Shown here: positions 17,320 to 24,988 of the stretch, piece after piece | How positions within the stretch are numbered: the first letter of the stretch is position 1 | How the letters are laid out: every line of letters starts with the position of its first letter | Assembly (NCBI GenBank): GCA_002685075.1 | Contig: NYWO01000116.1 | Location: forward strand, 1 to 50,346 | DNA from: Arcobacter sp. | Lineage (GTDB): Bacteria > Campylobacterota > Campylobacteria > Campylobacterales > Arcobacteraceae | DNA: 50,346 nucleotides | Direction: 5' to 3' | Position numbers and translations under genes: made by a program | Notes under the pieces: generated by a model | Databases searched by the model: none | What the model was told of the DNA's origin: nothing | The model's input: only the letters and a program-made list of their open reading frames with translations

Positions 17320-18005
17320 TAATCTCTTACTAAACGATAGCCAGTTCCTTGGATGTTTTTTAAGGATTTTTCAGGTAGTTTTTTCCTAAAGTTTTTTATA
17401 AATAATCTCATAGCATTTGGTGTCATTACAGAGTCTTCATCCCAAATAAGAGTTTCCATCTCTTCATAAGTTATAATTCTATCTTTTGTTAATAATTGCT
17501 TTAGGAATAAAGCTTCTTTTTTAGTTAAATCAAACTGTTTTTTATCACTTGTAATTATTGATTTACTAAAATCAAATAACCATTTTTCATTAAGATTATA
17601 GATTTTATTGTTATCATAACTTTTAATAAAGGATTCTAATGCTGTAATTAATTTATCATGAGTAATTGGCTTTACAATATATTTTATCAAGTGTAATTCA
17701 GTAGCTTGTAGCATATAATCTAAATCAGTATATGCAGAAGTAATTATAATTCTAGTTTTTGAATCAGATTCTCTAATTCTTCTAATTAAATCAAGACCTG
17801 TTTCATTTCCCATTTGTATATCAGTAATGATTAAATCAGGTTTATTTTGTACATACTTTAAATAAGCATCTGGAGCATTTGTTGCAGTATAAGTTTCTTT
17901 AAAATAATGTTCTAATATCTCATTTATATTTTCTCTTATTCCATCTTCATCTTCTACATATAATACTCTAAATGCATTAAGTTTATTAAATATAGTTTCT
18001 TTCAT
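17319..18005 (-). CDS. OmpR-type response regulator (receiver + winged helix)
   Basis: 228 residues. The receiver domain has an acidic pocket at Glu18/Asp19, phospho-acceptor Asp62 (DLIITDIQM), Ser90 and Lys112 (YIVKPITHDKL). The C-terminal winged-helix domain contains FDLTKKEALFLKQLL and the OmpR-family end NIQGTGYRLVRD. It is divergent from the sensor kinase at 18069, the two forming a two-component system around the 49-bp palindrome at 18015-18063. Its ribosome binding site (AAGGAT) lies at the outer end of the palindrome. The palindrome is an obvious candidate for autoregulation by this protein. Confidence 0.9.
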   Translation of the reverse strand: MKETIFNKLNAFRVLYVEDEDGIRENINEILEHYFKETYTATNAPDAYLKYVQNKPDLIITDIQMGNETGLDLIRRIRESDSKTRIIITSAYTDLDYMLQATELHLIKYIVKPITHDKLITALESFIKSYDNNKIYNLNEKWLFDFSKSIITSDKKQFDLTKKEALFLKQLLTKDRIITYEEMETLIWDEDSVMTPNAMRLFIKNFRKKLPEKSLKNIQGTGYRLVRD

Positions 18006-18014
18006 AGACTATAA

Positions 18015-18063
18015 TCCTTGTTACCTTATTTATGTTATCATAACATAAATAAGGTAACAAGGA
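18015..18063. repeat. 49-bp near-perfect palindrome filling the divergent intergenic region
   Basis: The left arm 18015-18038 is the exact reverse complement of 18040-18063 (24 bp each), with one C at 18039 in the centre. The repeated outer word is GTAACAAGG and the inner word CATAAATAAGG. It spans nearly the whole gap between the response regulator (start 18005) and the kinase (start 18069), and both ribosome binding sites (AAGGA) are in its outer ends. TTGTTA (18018-18023) and TAACAT (18041-18046) are 17 bp apart, so two mirror-image promoters could overlap face to face. It could be an operator for the OmpR-type regulator or a cruciform/RNA-hairpin control element. Confidence 0.9.
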
Positions 18064-18068
18064 AAAAT

Positions 18069-18731
18069 TTGAAGTTAATAACAGAAAAAAATTTATCAAA
18101 AATAATAATTTATATTTTTATAATAATCATGTCTTCGATGATTTTTATGATTACATATTTTTATGTTAAGAATACATATGAAAATTTTGAAACAGAGATG
18201 GAAATATTTAAAAAAGAATATTATGAAATAAAGAAAAAAACATTAAAAAAAGAAGTAGATACAGTTCTAGATATTTTTAATTATAATATTACAAAAGAAT
18301 ATATTGATGATCAAGAACAAAAAAATGAGGCTATTAGACTACTTAATAATATAAGATTTGAGAAAAATAAAAGTAACTATTTCTTTGTATATGAAATTAA
18401 AAATATGAATGGAGGGGATGGTTTTGCAAAGCTTCTTGTCAATCCTAATAGACCTGATATTGTAGGAAGTTTCATCTCTACAAATTATGAAGATGATAAT
18501 GGAAAAAAGTTTAGGGAAATATTTTTAAAAGATATAAGAGAAAAGCAAGAATCGTACACACAGTACACTTATAAAAAACCAGGAACAGATGAGATAAAAC
18601 AAAAATTATCATATTTTAAATATTATGAAAACTGGAACTGGGTTCTAGCTGTTGGAGTTTATACAGATGATATTGAAAAAGAGATTTCATTAAAAAGAGA
18701 GCTTTTAGAATCAAGAATAAAAAACAAGTAG
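18069..18731 (+). CDS. Sensor histidine kinase, N-terminal part (Cache sensor), ends at frameshift
   Basis: TTG at 18069 follows AAGGA with 5-nt spacing and starts MKLITEKNLSKIIIYIFIII; the earlier TTG at 18018 lies inside the palindrome and is unlikely. The product has a TM helix (about 9-33) and a single Cache module (KSNYFFVYEI, FAKLLVNPNRPDIVGSFIS, ending ENWNWVLAVGVYTDDIEKEI). It stops at TAG 18729-18731 after ESRIKNK. The second TM helix and the kinase domains continue without a gap in the -1 frame (18725-19627), and the join falls at A AAA AAC (18719-18725). Either the kinase is made by -1 frameshifting, or an A was lost from a run, genuinely or by sequencing error. Alone, this part would be a membrane-anchored Cache protein with no output. 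Confidence 0.82.
   Translation: MKLITEKNLSKIIIYIFIIIMSSMIFMITYFYVKNTYENFETEMEIFKKEYYEIKKKTLKKEVDTVLDIFNYNITKEYIDDQEQKNEAIRLLNNIRFEKNKSNYFFVYEIKNMNGGDGFAKLLVNPNRPDIVGSFISTNYEDDNGKKFREIFLKDIREKQESYTQYTYKKPGTDEIKQKLSYFKYYENWNWVLAVGVYTDDIEKEISLKRELLESRIKNK
18719..18725 (+). other. Slippery heptamer A AAA AAC at the kinase frameshift
   Basis: The zero frame reads ATA AAA AAC AAG TAG (18717-18731). The bases A AAA AAC form a canonical X XXY YYZ -1 slippery site in the correct phase. A -1 slip continues with CAA GTA GGC, exactly the frame of the missing kinase half. The stop TAG is two codons downstream. I see no convincing stimulatory stem-loop after it and only a loose purine run (AAAGAGAG) upstream, so programmed frameshifting is plausible but unproven. 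Confidence 0.5.
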
Positions 18732-19627
18732 GCCAAAATGTAGTTTTATTTATTATGTTTTTATCCCTTGCTATTTTAATATCTATTGTAGTTTCTCAAA
18801 AAATTGATGAAGTGCTAAAAACCTATGAAGAAAAAGTAAAAGCAAAAACACAAGAGCTTGAAAACTTAAATAAAAGCTTGGAAAACAAAATTACACAAGA
18901 GCTTGAAAAAAATAGAGAAAAAGAACAACTTTTAGTTCAAAAATCAAAATTTATTGCTCTTGGTGAAATGATATCAAATATCGCACATCAATGGAGACAG
19001 CCATTATCTGAATTATCATCAATCTTAATGTATATAAAATTTAAGCACAGTATTAATAAGCTAGATGACAAAACTATGCAAATAAAATCAGAAGAAGCTG
19101 ATAAAGTTTTGGATTATATGTCACATACAATTGATGACTTTAGAAACTTTTTTATGCCTAAAAAAGAAAAAGAAGAATTTTTCTTATATAAAGCAATTGA
19201 TTCTGTTATGACTATTGTTTCAAGTTCTTTAAAAAGTGACAAAATTAACCTTGAAATTAACCTTGATAAAAATATCAAACTTAATACATATTTAAATGAA
19301 TATGAACAAGTAATATTAAATATATTAAAAAATGCTAAAGATGCTTTAATAGAAAAAAATATTAAAAATCCTAGTATTAAAATAACTGCTTATGAAGAAA
19401 AAGAATATGTAGTATTGTTTATTGAAGATAATGCAGGTGGTATTACTGTTGAGCCAAAAGGTAAAATCTTTGAACCATATTTTACAACTAAAGATAGTAG
19501 TAATGGTACAGGTATTGGCTTATATATGTCTAAAATTATTATTGATAAAAATATGAAAGGAAAGTTACGAGTAAGAAATACAAAAGATGGAGCAAAATTT
19601 GGAATTCATGTTCCTAAATCTTTATAG
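18725..19627 (+). CDS. Sensor histidine kinase, C-terminal part (TM2 - HisKA - HATPase) in -1 frame
   Basis: Continues the Cache protein after the shift: QVGQNVVLFIMFLSLAILIS forms the second TM helix, followed by a coiled coil (KTQELENLNKSLENKITQEL), the H-box NIAHQWRQPLSELS (His codon 18986-18988), N-box ILKNAKDAL, and G-boxes DNAGGI and GTGIGLYMSKII. With the N-terminal part the protein would be 519 residues, a normal length for this class. The first ATG in this frame (18755) has no ribosome binding site and lies inside the TM helix, so independent translation is unlikely. The partner is presumably the divergent response regulator at 17319-18005. Confidence 0.82.
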   Translation, partial: QVGQNVVLFIMFLSLAILISIVVSQKIDEVLKTYEEKVKAKTQELENLNKSLENKITQELEKNREKEQLLVQKSKFIALGEMISNIAHQWRQPLSELSSILMYIKFKHSINKLDDKTMQIKSEEADKVLDYMSHTIDDFRNFFMPKKEKEEFFLYKAIDSVMTIVSSSLKSDKINLEINLDKNIKLNTYLNEYEQVILNILKNAKDALIEKNIKNPSIKITAYEEKEYVVLFIEDNAGGITVEPKGKIFEPYFTTKDSSNGTGIGLYMSKIIIDKNMKGKLRVRNTKDGAKFGIHVPKSL

Positions 19628-19650
19628 TATTTTGTCTTGATATTCTAAAA

Positions 19651-19670
19651 GGAGAGCTTAAAAGCTCTCC
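19651..19670 (-). terminator. Terminator hairpin at the 3' end of the MCP gene
   Basis: GGAGAGCTT and AAGCTCTCC (9 bp each, 2-nt centre) form a GC-containing stem overlapping the last MCP codons. It is followed on the reverse strand by TTTTAG, and may also stop the convergent kinase transcript. Confidence 0.6.
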
Positions 19671-21706
19671 CATTCGTCATCATCATTTGTATTAGAAATA
19701 AATGTATCAGTTTTAGTAGCTTGTATAGGTGTATATATTTTTGTATCTTCTTTCTCTATAACAGGAGCTTTTTTATATGAAGATGTGTTTGTAGTGACTT
19801 TTATTTTTTCTTTGTTTATTGAGCTTTGAGCTATTTCTCTACTTTTAACACTACTTTTCCCTTCAAACTCTTTGTTCTCAGTATTTTTTACAATATCAGA
19901 TGCAATTTCTAAAGTATTTCTTGCAATATTATTTGTTTGAGATGCTACTGAAGCATTTGCTTGCGTTTGTTGGTCTAAAGAGTTTATTGCATCATTAATT
20001 TGAAGAATAGAAGATTGCTGTTCTTTTGAAGATAGTGAAATATCTGATATTAAATCTATTGTTTCATTAATATTTTTGTTTAATCCAGAATAACCTTGAA
20101 TCATTTCATCAGAGATTTGTTTTCCTTCATTTGCCTTAATATTTGCATCTTGAACTAAATCTTTTATTTCTTTAGCCGCTTCTGCACTTCTTGATGCTAA
20201 ATTCCTAACTTCTTGAGCAACAACAGCAAAACCTTTTCCAGCTTCACCTGCAGTTGCAGCTTCAACTGCTGCATTAAGTGATAGAATATTTGTCTGGAAG
20301 GCAATTTGATCAATTACTGTAATTGCTTCATTTATTGCTGTAACTTTTTCATTTATTTCATCCATTGCTTGAGTTGTTTTACTTGCAAGATTTTCACCTT
20401 TTGTTGCAGATTGAGTAACTGATTCTGAAATTTTTGACATTTGTGCAATTTTTTGAGTTGAAGTGTTTATATTTCCTGTTATTACTTCAAGTTCAGCAGC
20501 CGTTTCTTCAAGTTTTACTGCTGCATCATTTGATGAACTATTTAGTTTTTCAACATTTGTAAGTAAAGTAGTAGCTGAAGAATCAAGTGTTAATCCATTT
20601 TCTCTATTTTCTCTTAACATACTGTTAATAGCATCTCTTAGTTTATTAATATCATTTATTAAAAGTTCAAAAACACCACCTTTTTCAATTCCAGAAATTT
20701 CTAGTTTTTTCGTATAGTTATAATTTGAATACTGTTCTAATGAGATATTTATATTAGATATATGACTTTTTGTTGCTTCAATCATATCGTTAATTCCATC
20801 TTTTAAAACTACTAATGTTGGATTAGAAGTTGAAGCTTCAATATGTTGAGAATACCAGCCATGCTTAACTTTATTTACTACAATAGAGGCATCAGCAATA
20901 AGTTTATTATCTTCATCATAATTCTTCTTTATTGTTTGAATATTTTTGTTTACAATATTTGCCATTTGTTCAAATTCATCTTTTGCATTAATATTAATTA
21001 ACTCTGTATTATCTGATTTTTTATTTAAGAAATCAAAGAACGAAATTAATCCCGTTTTAAATTGAGTTAATGAAGAGGAAATGTTTTTTGTTAAGAATAA
21101 TAAATAGGAGATTATTAAAATTAAAATTATAAAGGCTTCAATAAAAATAAATGTAAATAAGTACTCTAAATCTTTATTTACAATAGTAGTATTTTTAACA
21201 AGACCCTTATCTTTTATATCTGTAATTTTTGAAAAAGCTTCTCTTGATATATTTGCAAGTGGTGTTGCATCTTTTTTATATGCTTGATAAGTTTGAGCTA
21301 AAATATCTGGTGTTCTTTGGATATTTGATAAAGCTTTCATTTTATTATAGCCATCATCAATAAATGTAAGAGTTTTCTCTTTTGATTCTGCAACTTTTGA
21401 CAGTTTTTCTTCTTCGTTTGGTGTTCCGACCATCGTTTCTTTTAATTCATCATAAGACTTAATAATATTATTTTTACTTTTTTCTATCTTATCCATATTC
21501 TTTTTATAGTCATTACCTAGCATAATATCTCTAGTGCATCTGCTAATATAGTTTAAATCTTTACCTATTTGTAATACTAAAATTTTACCCATAACTGCTT
21601 TTTGTGAATATGCGTTAAAACTGTCTTTTGTTTCTTTAATAATATTATATTTGATTATAGTTGCTATTAAAATAACAATAAAAATAACTATTCCAAATAT
21701 AGCCAT
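19658..21706 (-). CDS. Methyl-accepting chemotaxis protein with CheR-docking C-terminus
   Basis: 682 residues. A TM helix occupies the first 20 residues, then a periplasmic helical bundle (about 30-180), TM2 (about 182-205), a linker, and a signalling domain. Its hairpin tip is conserved ([19 protein letters not shown], then [18 protein letters not shown]). The C-terminus is a long tether ending EWESF, an xWxxF pentapeptide of the type that docks CheR/CheB. The ligand-binding part resembles helical-bundle sensors, and the ligand is unknown. The ATG at 21706 has no Shine-Dalgarno. The codons before it read SIAKK, as in many MCP N-termini, but no conventional start codon lies upstream before two stops, so the true N-terminus is uncertain. 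Confidence 0.9.
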   Translation of the reverse strand: MAIFGIVIFIVILIATIIKYNIIKETKDSFNAYSQKAVMGKILVLQIGKDLNYISRCTRDIMLGNDYKKNMDKIEKSKNNIIKSYDELKETMVGTPNEEEKLSKVAESKEKTLTFIDDGYNKMKALSNIQRTPDILAQTYQAYKKDATPLANISREAFSKITDIKDKGLVKNTTIVNKDLEYLFTFIFIEAFIILILIISYLLFLTKNISSSLTQFKTGLISFFDFLNKKSDNTELININAKDEFEQMANIVNKNIQTIKKNYDEDNKLIADASIVVNKVKHGWYSQHIEASTSNPTLVVLKDGINDMIEATKSHISNINISLEQYSNYNYTKKLEISGIEKGGVFELLINDINKLRDAINSMLRENRENGLTLDSSATTLLTNVEKLNSSSNDAAVKLEETAAELEVITGNINTSTQKIAQMSKISESVTQSATKGENLASKTTQAMDEINEKVTAINEAITVIDQIAFQTNILSLNAAVEAATAGEAGKGFAVVAQEVRNLASRSAEAAKEIKDLVQDANIKANEGKQISDEMIQGYSGLNKNINETIDLISDISLSSKEQQSSILQINDAINSLDQQTQANASVASQTNNIARNTLEIASDIVKNTENKEFEGKSSVKSREIAQSSINKEKIKVTTNTSSYKKAPVIEKEDTKIYTPIQATKTDTFISNTNDDDEWESF

Positions 21707-21775
21707 CTTTTTTGCTATTGAAAAGAACTATTAATAGTAAATTATATAATTTTAAGAGTAAAAGAGGAAAGAATT

Positions 21776-21901
21776 TTAGTCTTTTTCATCTTCATTTTCA
21801 TCTTTAAATCTTTTTTGAAGTTTAGAAGTAAAATAAGCTAACATAATTACAACAATAGTAACTATACTAAAGCCAATTAATTCAGAGATTAAGTCACTCA
21901 T
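21776..21901 (-). CDS. Small single-span membrane protein, 41 residues
   Basis: ATG at 21901 directly follows the TAG of the small lipoprotein gene (no gap), giving MSDLISELIGFSIVTIVVIM and on to a basic/acidic tail (QKRFKDENEDEKD). One TM helix (about 8-25) with a cytoplasmic charged end. No family recognised. Translational coupling to the lipoprotein gene and the well-formed membrane topology support it. Confidence 0.6.
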   Translation of the reverse strand: MSDLISELIGFSIVTIVVIMLAYFTSKLQKRFKDENEDEKD

Positions 21902-22093
21902 CTAAAAAGGAATTACTGCATCAAGTACTTCACCAGTCCCAGAGATAGTATCTCCTACAACATCTGGTGTTACTGTATTTACAACTGCACCTGCAACTTT
22001 AAATGGAGCTGATACTACAGTTCCTACTATACATCCTTGAATTGTTAGTGTAATGAAACAAATAAATAGTATTTGTAGTAGTTTAATTTTCAT
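21902..22093 (-). CDS. Small lipoprotein (NF038104-like)
   Basis: 63 residues with a lipoprotein signal (MKIKLLQILFICFITLTIQGC, lipobox ending at Cys21) and a glycine/valine-rich mature part starting CIVGTVVSAPFKVAGAVVNT. I recall this pattern from a family of short proteobacterial lipoproteins (NCBI NF038104), whose function is unknown. It is divergent from the Fur-box-controlled imelysin operon, 180 bp away, and is followed by the 41-residue membrane protein. Confidence 0.75.
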   Translation of the reverse strand: MKIKLLQILFICFITLTIQGCIVGTVVSAPFKVAGAVVNTVTPDVVGDTISGTGEVLDAVIPF

Positions 22094-22172
22094 TAAGAAC
22101 CTTGAATTTTTTGTAAGTATATCAAAAGATTATTAATACTACATGATTAATTAAATAGCTAAGAGACAAAAA

Positions 22173-22191
22173 GTAAATGATAACCATTATT
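22173..22191. promoter_or_regulatory. Fur-box-like site 1
   Basis: Aligned by eye to the 19-bp Fur consensus (GATAATGATAATCATTATC), this stretch matches at about 15 positions, including the core ATGATAACCATTAT. It lies about 80 bp before the imelysin start, between the divergent lipoprotein and imelysin genes, and fits iron repression of the imelysin operon. Confidence 0.6.
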
Positions 22192-22238
22192 AGTATTAAG
22201 TAGTACTTAAGAAAAATATTACTAGAATGTCACAAATC

Positions 22239-22257
22239 ATTTATGATAATAATTATT
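22239..22257. promoter_or_regulatory. Fur-box-like site 2
   Basis: A second match (about 14 of 19; core ATGATAATAATTAT) ends 15 bp before the imelysin ATG at 22273. Two sites 66 bp apart around the promoter are typical of strongly Fur-controlled genes. The AT-rich background lowers confidence for either site alone. Confidence 0.55.
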
Positions 22258-22272
22258 AGTATAGGAACTAAA

Positions 22273-23613
22273 ATGTTAAATTTAAAATTAATTACAGTAT
22301 CAGTTGGATTAGCTGCTGCTTTATCTTTCTCAGGTTGTGTTACAACTTCAGAAAATATGGAAACTACAAAAAATATGCAAATGGAACAATCTCCAATTTT
22401 AACTGCATATGCAAAAATTGCACAAGCAAATTATTCTGATGCATTAAATGATGCAAAAAAATTACAAATGGCAATAGAAAACTTTGCTTCAAACCCTACA
22501 TCAACAACTTTTGCAAATGCTAAAATTGCTTGGTTAAACTCAAGAGAGTCATATGGACAAACTGAAATCTTTAGACTTGCAAATGGTCCTATTGATGCTG
22601 AAGAAGGTTGGGTAGCTGATACTTATGGTGCACTTGAGGGACAACTTAATGCTTGGCCTTTAGATGAAAATATGATTGATTATACAATTGATGCAGAAGG
22701 TGAAAGAACTTCTGGAAATATTATTGATACTGTTGGTGTATTTAATCCAGGTGGTGAAGATGCACAAGCTGTAAATGTTTCAAATATCACTGTTGATGCA
22801 ATCACAGCTTTAAATGAAAATGGTGGAGATGCAAATGTAGCAACTGGTTATCATGCTATTGAGTTCTTATTATGGGGACAAGATCAAGATTATTCTAACT
22901 TTGTAAAAGATTCTATTACAAATGGTGCAAAAACTGCAGGTCAAAGACCATTAAGTGATTATATAAGCGATAAAAATGCTCCTAGAAGAATTGCATTTTT
23001 AAAAGCAGCTGCTTCTAAAATAGTATCTGATTTACAAACTGTTTCAAATGCTTGGGAAAATGATGGTTTATATAAAAATGCATTCTTAGGAAAATTAAGT
23101 GGTGCAAATGCAAATAAAAATATTGCTTCAGGTGATGCTTTAAAACAAGTAATTGCAGGAATGGGTGTATTTATCAAATCAGAACTTGCAAATGAAAGAA
23201 TTGCAGTTGCAGTTCTAACTCCAAGTGAAGAAGACGAACACTCTTGTTTTTCTGATAATACACACAGAGATATTACAACTAACTATTTAGGATTTAGAAA
23301 TGTATTAACTTCAACATACAAAGGTCAAACATATGGAAAATCAATGTTAGATTCTGTATCACTTGAAGATAAAACAAGAATTATTGAATTAATGAAATCA
23401 ATTGAAACAAAAATTGCAAGTATTAATAAAGTAGCAATGACTACAGCACACTTTGACTACCAAATTCAAGCTGATAATCCTCAATCAAAAGTTATTGTAA
23501 AACTTAAAAATGAGATGAGAAAATTAGGTGATGAAATGGTAAATGTTGCAAATGCAAATGGAATTTCATTAACTAAAGATGATGTAACAGACGCAGATGA
23601 AACAAAAATCTAA
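22273..23613 (+). CDS. Imelysin-family lipoprotein (IrpA/EfeO-like, peptidase M75 fold)
   Basis: 446 residues from ATG 22273, chosen because AGGAA (22263-22267) is well spaced and a lipoprotein signal follows (MLNLKLITVSVGLAAALSFS, then GC). An in-frame ATG at 22243 falls inside a Fur box. The mature protein has the imelysin repeats (SPILTAYAKIAQANYSDALN, WLNSRESYGQTEIFRLANGP) and the conserved metal-binding motif GxHxxE as GYHAIE at 192-197. Imelysins are periplasmic or outer-membrane iron-regulated proteins related to EfeO, thought to bind iron. First gene of a five-gene operon preceded by two Fur-like boxes. Confidence 0.9.
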   Translation: MLNLKLITVSVGLAAALSFSGCVTTSENMETTKNMQMEQSPILTAYAKIAQANYSDALNDAKKLQMAIENFASNPTSTTFANAKIAWLNSRESYGQTEIFRLANGPIDAEEGWVADTYGALEGQLNAWPLDENMIDYTIDAEGERTSGNIIDTVGVFNPGGEDAQAVNVSNITVDAITALNENGGDANVATGYHAIEFLLWGQDQDYSNFVKDSITNGAKTAGQRPLSDYISDKNAPRRIAFLKAAASKIVSDLQTVSNAWENDGLYKNAFLGKLSGANANKNIASGDALKQVIAGMGVFIKSELANERIAVAVLTPSEEDEHSCFSDNTHRDITTNYLGFRNVLTSTYKGQTYGKSMLDSVSLEDKTRIIELMKSIETKIASINKVAMTTAHFDYQIQADNPQSKVIVKLKNEMRKLGDEMVNVANANGISLTKDDVTDADETKI

Positions 23614-24985
23614 TTTATTTTTTAGAACTATTAACTGTTTAATAAACAGAAGCCTTGTAGCAATATTTGCTACAGGGCTTTTTGTCGTTAATGGCTTTAG
23701 TGAAAACATATCAAATATAAAAGATAAATCTCTTCTTTTAAAACCTATAAAAAATTTAAATGATGAGCAATATGATAAGTTTATATTAGGTAGAAGCTTT
23801 TTTGTAATTCCTTGGGTTGAAGCTCCAAGTGCAACAACTGCTAGAGATGGATTAGGTCCTTTATTTAATGCAAATACTTGTGTATCATGCCATCCTGCAA
23901 ATGGAAGAGGAACCTTATATAATAAAAACATGCAGTTTTCAAGAAGCTTAATAGCAAAGTTATCAATTCCTAATGATAACTCAAAAGAGCATAAAGAAAT
24001 TCTTAAAACAAGTCCTTTAATAATTGAGCCAACTTATGGTGGTCAAGTAGCAATAAATGGAATTCATGGTGTTAATTACGAAGCAAAACCTGATATTAAA
24101 TACAAAGAAATAAAAGTAAAGTTTCCAGATGGTGAAGTTGATACTCTTTTAAAACCTATATATGCACTAAAAGATTTACAATATGGGAAACTTCATAAAG
24201 ATACTATTATGACTTTTAGACTTGCTCCTAGTTTAAATGGCTTAGGATATTTAGAAGATATATCAAATGAAGATATTCTAAAAAACACTGATGAATTTGA
24301 TACAGATAATGATGGTATTTCAGGTCGATCAAATTATGTATATTCTCCAATTACTAAAAAAATGGAACTTGGACGTTATAGCTGGAAAGCAAGTACGACT
24401 TCTCTAAAACATCAAAGTGCAGATGCTGCAATAAATGATATGGGATTAACAACTTCACTTTTTCCAAAAGATAATTGTACAAAAAATCAAAAAGCTTGTA
24501 ATGAAGCTCCTAAACCACGAGATTTAATAGACTTAACTGATCAAAGATTAGATGCTATTAGTTTTTATATAAAAAATAGAAAAACATATAGTGCTAAAAA
24601 AACAAAAGCTTATAAAGAAGGTTTAGAAATATTTAAATCAATTTCTTGTGCTAAATGTCATATTGATAATTTTACTACAAAAAGTGGAGTTAAAATATCA
24701 CCTTTTACAGATATGTTACTTCATGATATGGGTGAGGGATTAGCTGATGGAAGAAGTGAATTTAAAGCAAATGGTAATGAATGGCGAACTGCTCCATTAT
24801 GGGGATTATCTTTACATGAAAAGATAAATAAAAAAAGCCCACGATTACTTCATGATGGACGTGCAAGAACTTTCCAAGAAGCAATTCTTTGGCATGGTGG
24901 AGAAGCTAGTAATTCAAAAAAGAAGTATATGAATCTTGATAAACAAGCAAGAGAAAAATTAATAAAATTTTTAAATGAGGTATAA
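23597..24985 (+). CDS. Di-haem oxidoreductase (DHOR / 'thiol oxidoreductase', COG3488)
   Basis: 462 residues, exported. The signal region is NRSLVAIFATGLFVVNGFS after a basic N-terminus. Two c-type haem sites are visible, CVSCH at 95-99 and CAKCH at 351-355, together with family motifs EAPSATTARDGLGPLFNANT, SPLIIEPTYGGQVAINGIHG, FRLAPSLNGLGYLED, EFDTDNDGISGRSNYV and LLHDGRARTFQEAILWHGGE. The fold is related to MauG/CcpA di-haem peroxidases. In many proteobacteria this protein is encoded between two imelysin genes, as here. It overlaps the end of the imelysin gene by 17 bp, has a poor ribosome binding site, and carries a terminator-like hairpin in its signal-peptide codons (23650-23683). A role in periplasmic iron redox chemistry is inferred. 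Confidence 0.88.
   Translation: MKQKSNLFFRTINCLINRSLVAIFATGLFVVNGFSENISNIKDKSLLLKPIKNLNDEQYDKFILGRSFFVIPWVEAPSATTARDGLGPLFNANTCVSCHPANGRGTLYNKNMQFSRSLIAKLSIPNDNSKEHKEILKTSPLIIEPTYGGQVAINGIHGVNYEAKPDIKYKEIKVKFPDGEVDTLLKPIYALKDLQYGKLHKDTIMTFRLAPSLNGLGYLEDISNEDILKNTDEFDTDNDGISGRSNYVYSPITKKMELGRYSWKASTTSLKHQSADAAINDMGLTTSLFPKDNCTKNQKACNEAPKPRDLIDLTDQRLDAISFYIKNRKTYSAKKTKAYKEGLEIFKSISCAKCHIDNFTTKSGVKISPFTDMLLHDMGEGLADGRSEFKANGNEWRTAPLWGLSLHEKINKKSPRLLHDGRARTFQEAILWHGGEASNSKKKYMNLDKQAREKLIKFLNEV
23650..23683 (+). terminator. Terminator-like hairpin inside the DHOR signal-peptide codons (possible attenuator)
   Basis: Arms 23650-23663 and 23667-23680 form a 14-bp stem with one G-T pair around a 3-nt loop, followed by a T-run (CTTTTTG). 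It looks like a complete intrinsic terminator 37 bp after the imelysin stop, yet lies within the translated start of the next gene. Translation of the leader could keep it open, so it may reduce expression of the four downstream genes relative to the imelysin lipoprotein. Confidence 0.6.
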
Positions 24986-24988
24986 AAA

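Noticed and set aside
18018-18068. Alternative TTG start at 18018 for the Cache kinase
   Set aside because: It lies inside the 49-bp palindrome, has no ribosome binding site, and would add an unusual N-terminus. TTG 18069 has AAGGA at ideal spacing.
22243-22272. Upstream ATG for the imelysin lipoprotein
   Set aside because: It overlaps a Fur-like box and spoils the lipoprotein signal peptide. ATG 22273 has AGGAA and a proper signal sequence.
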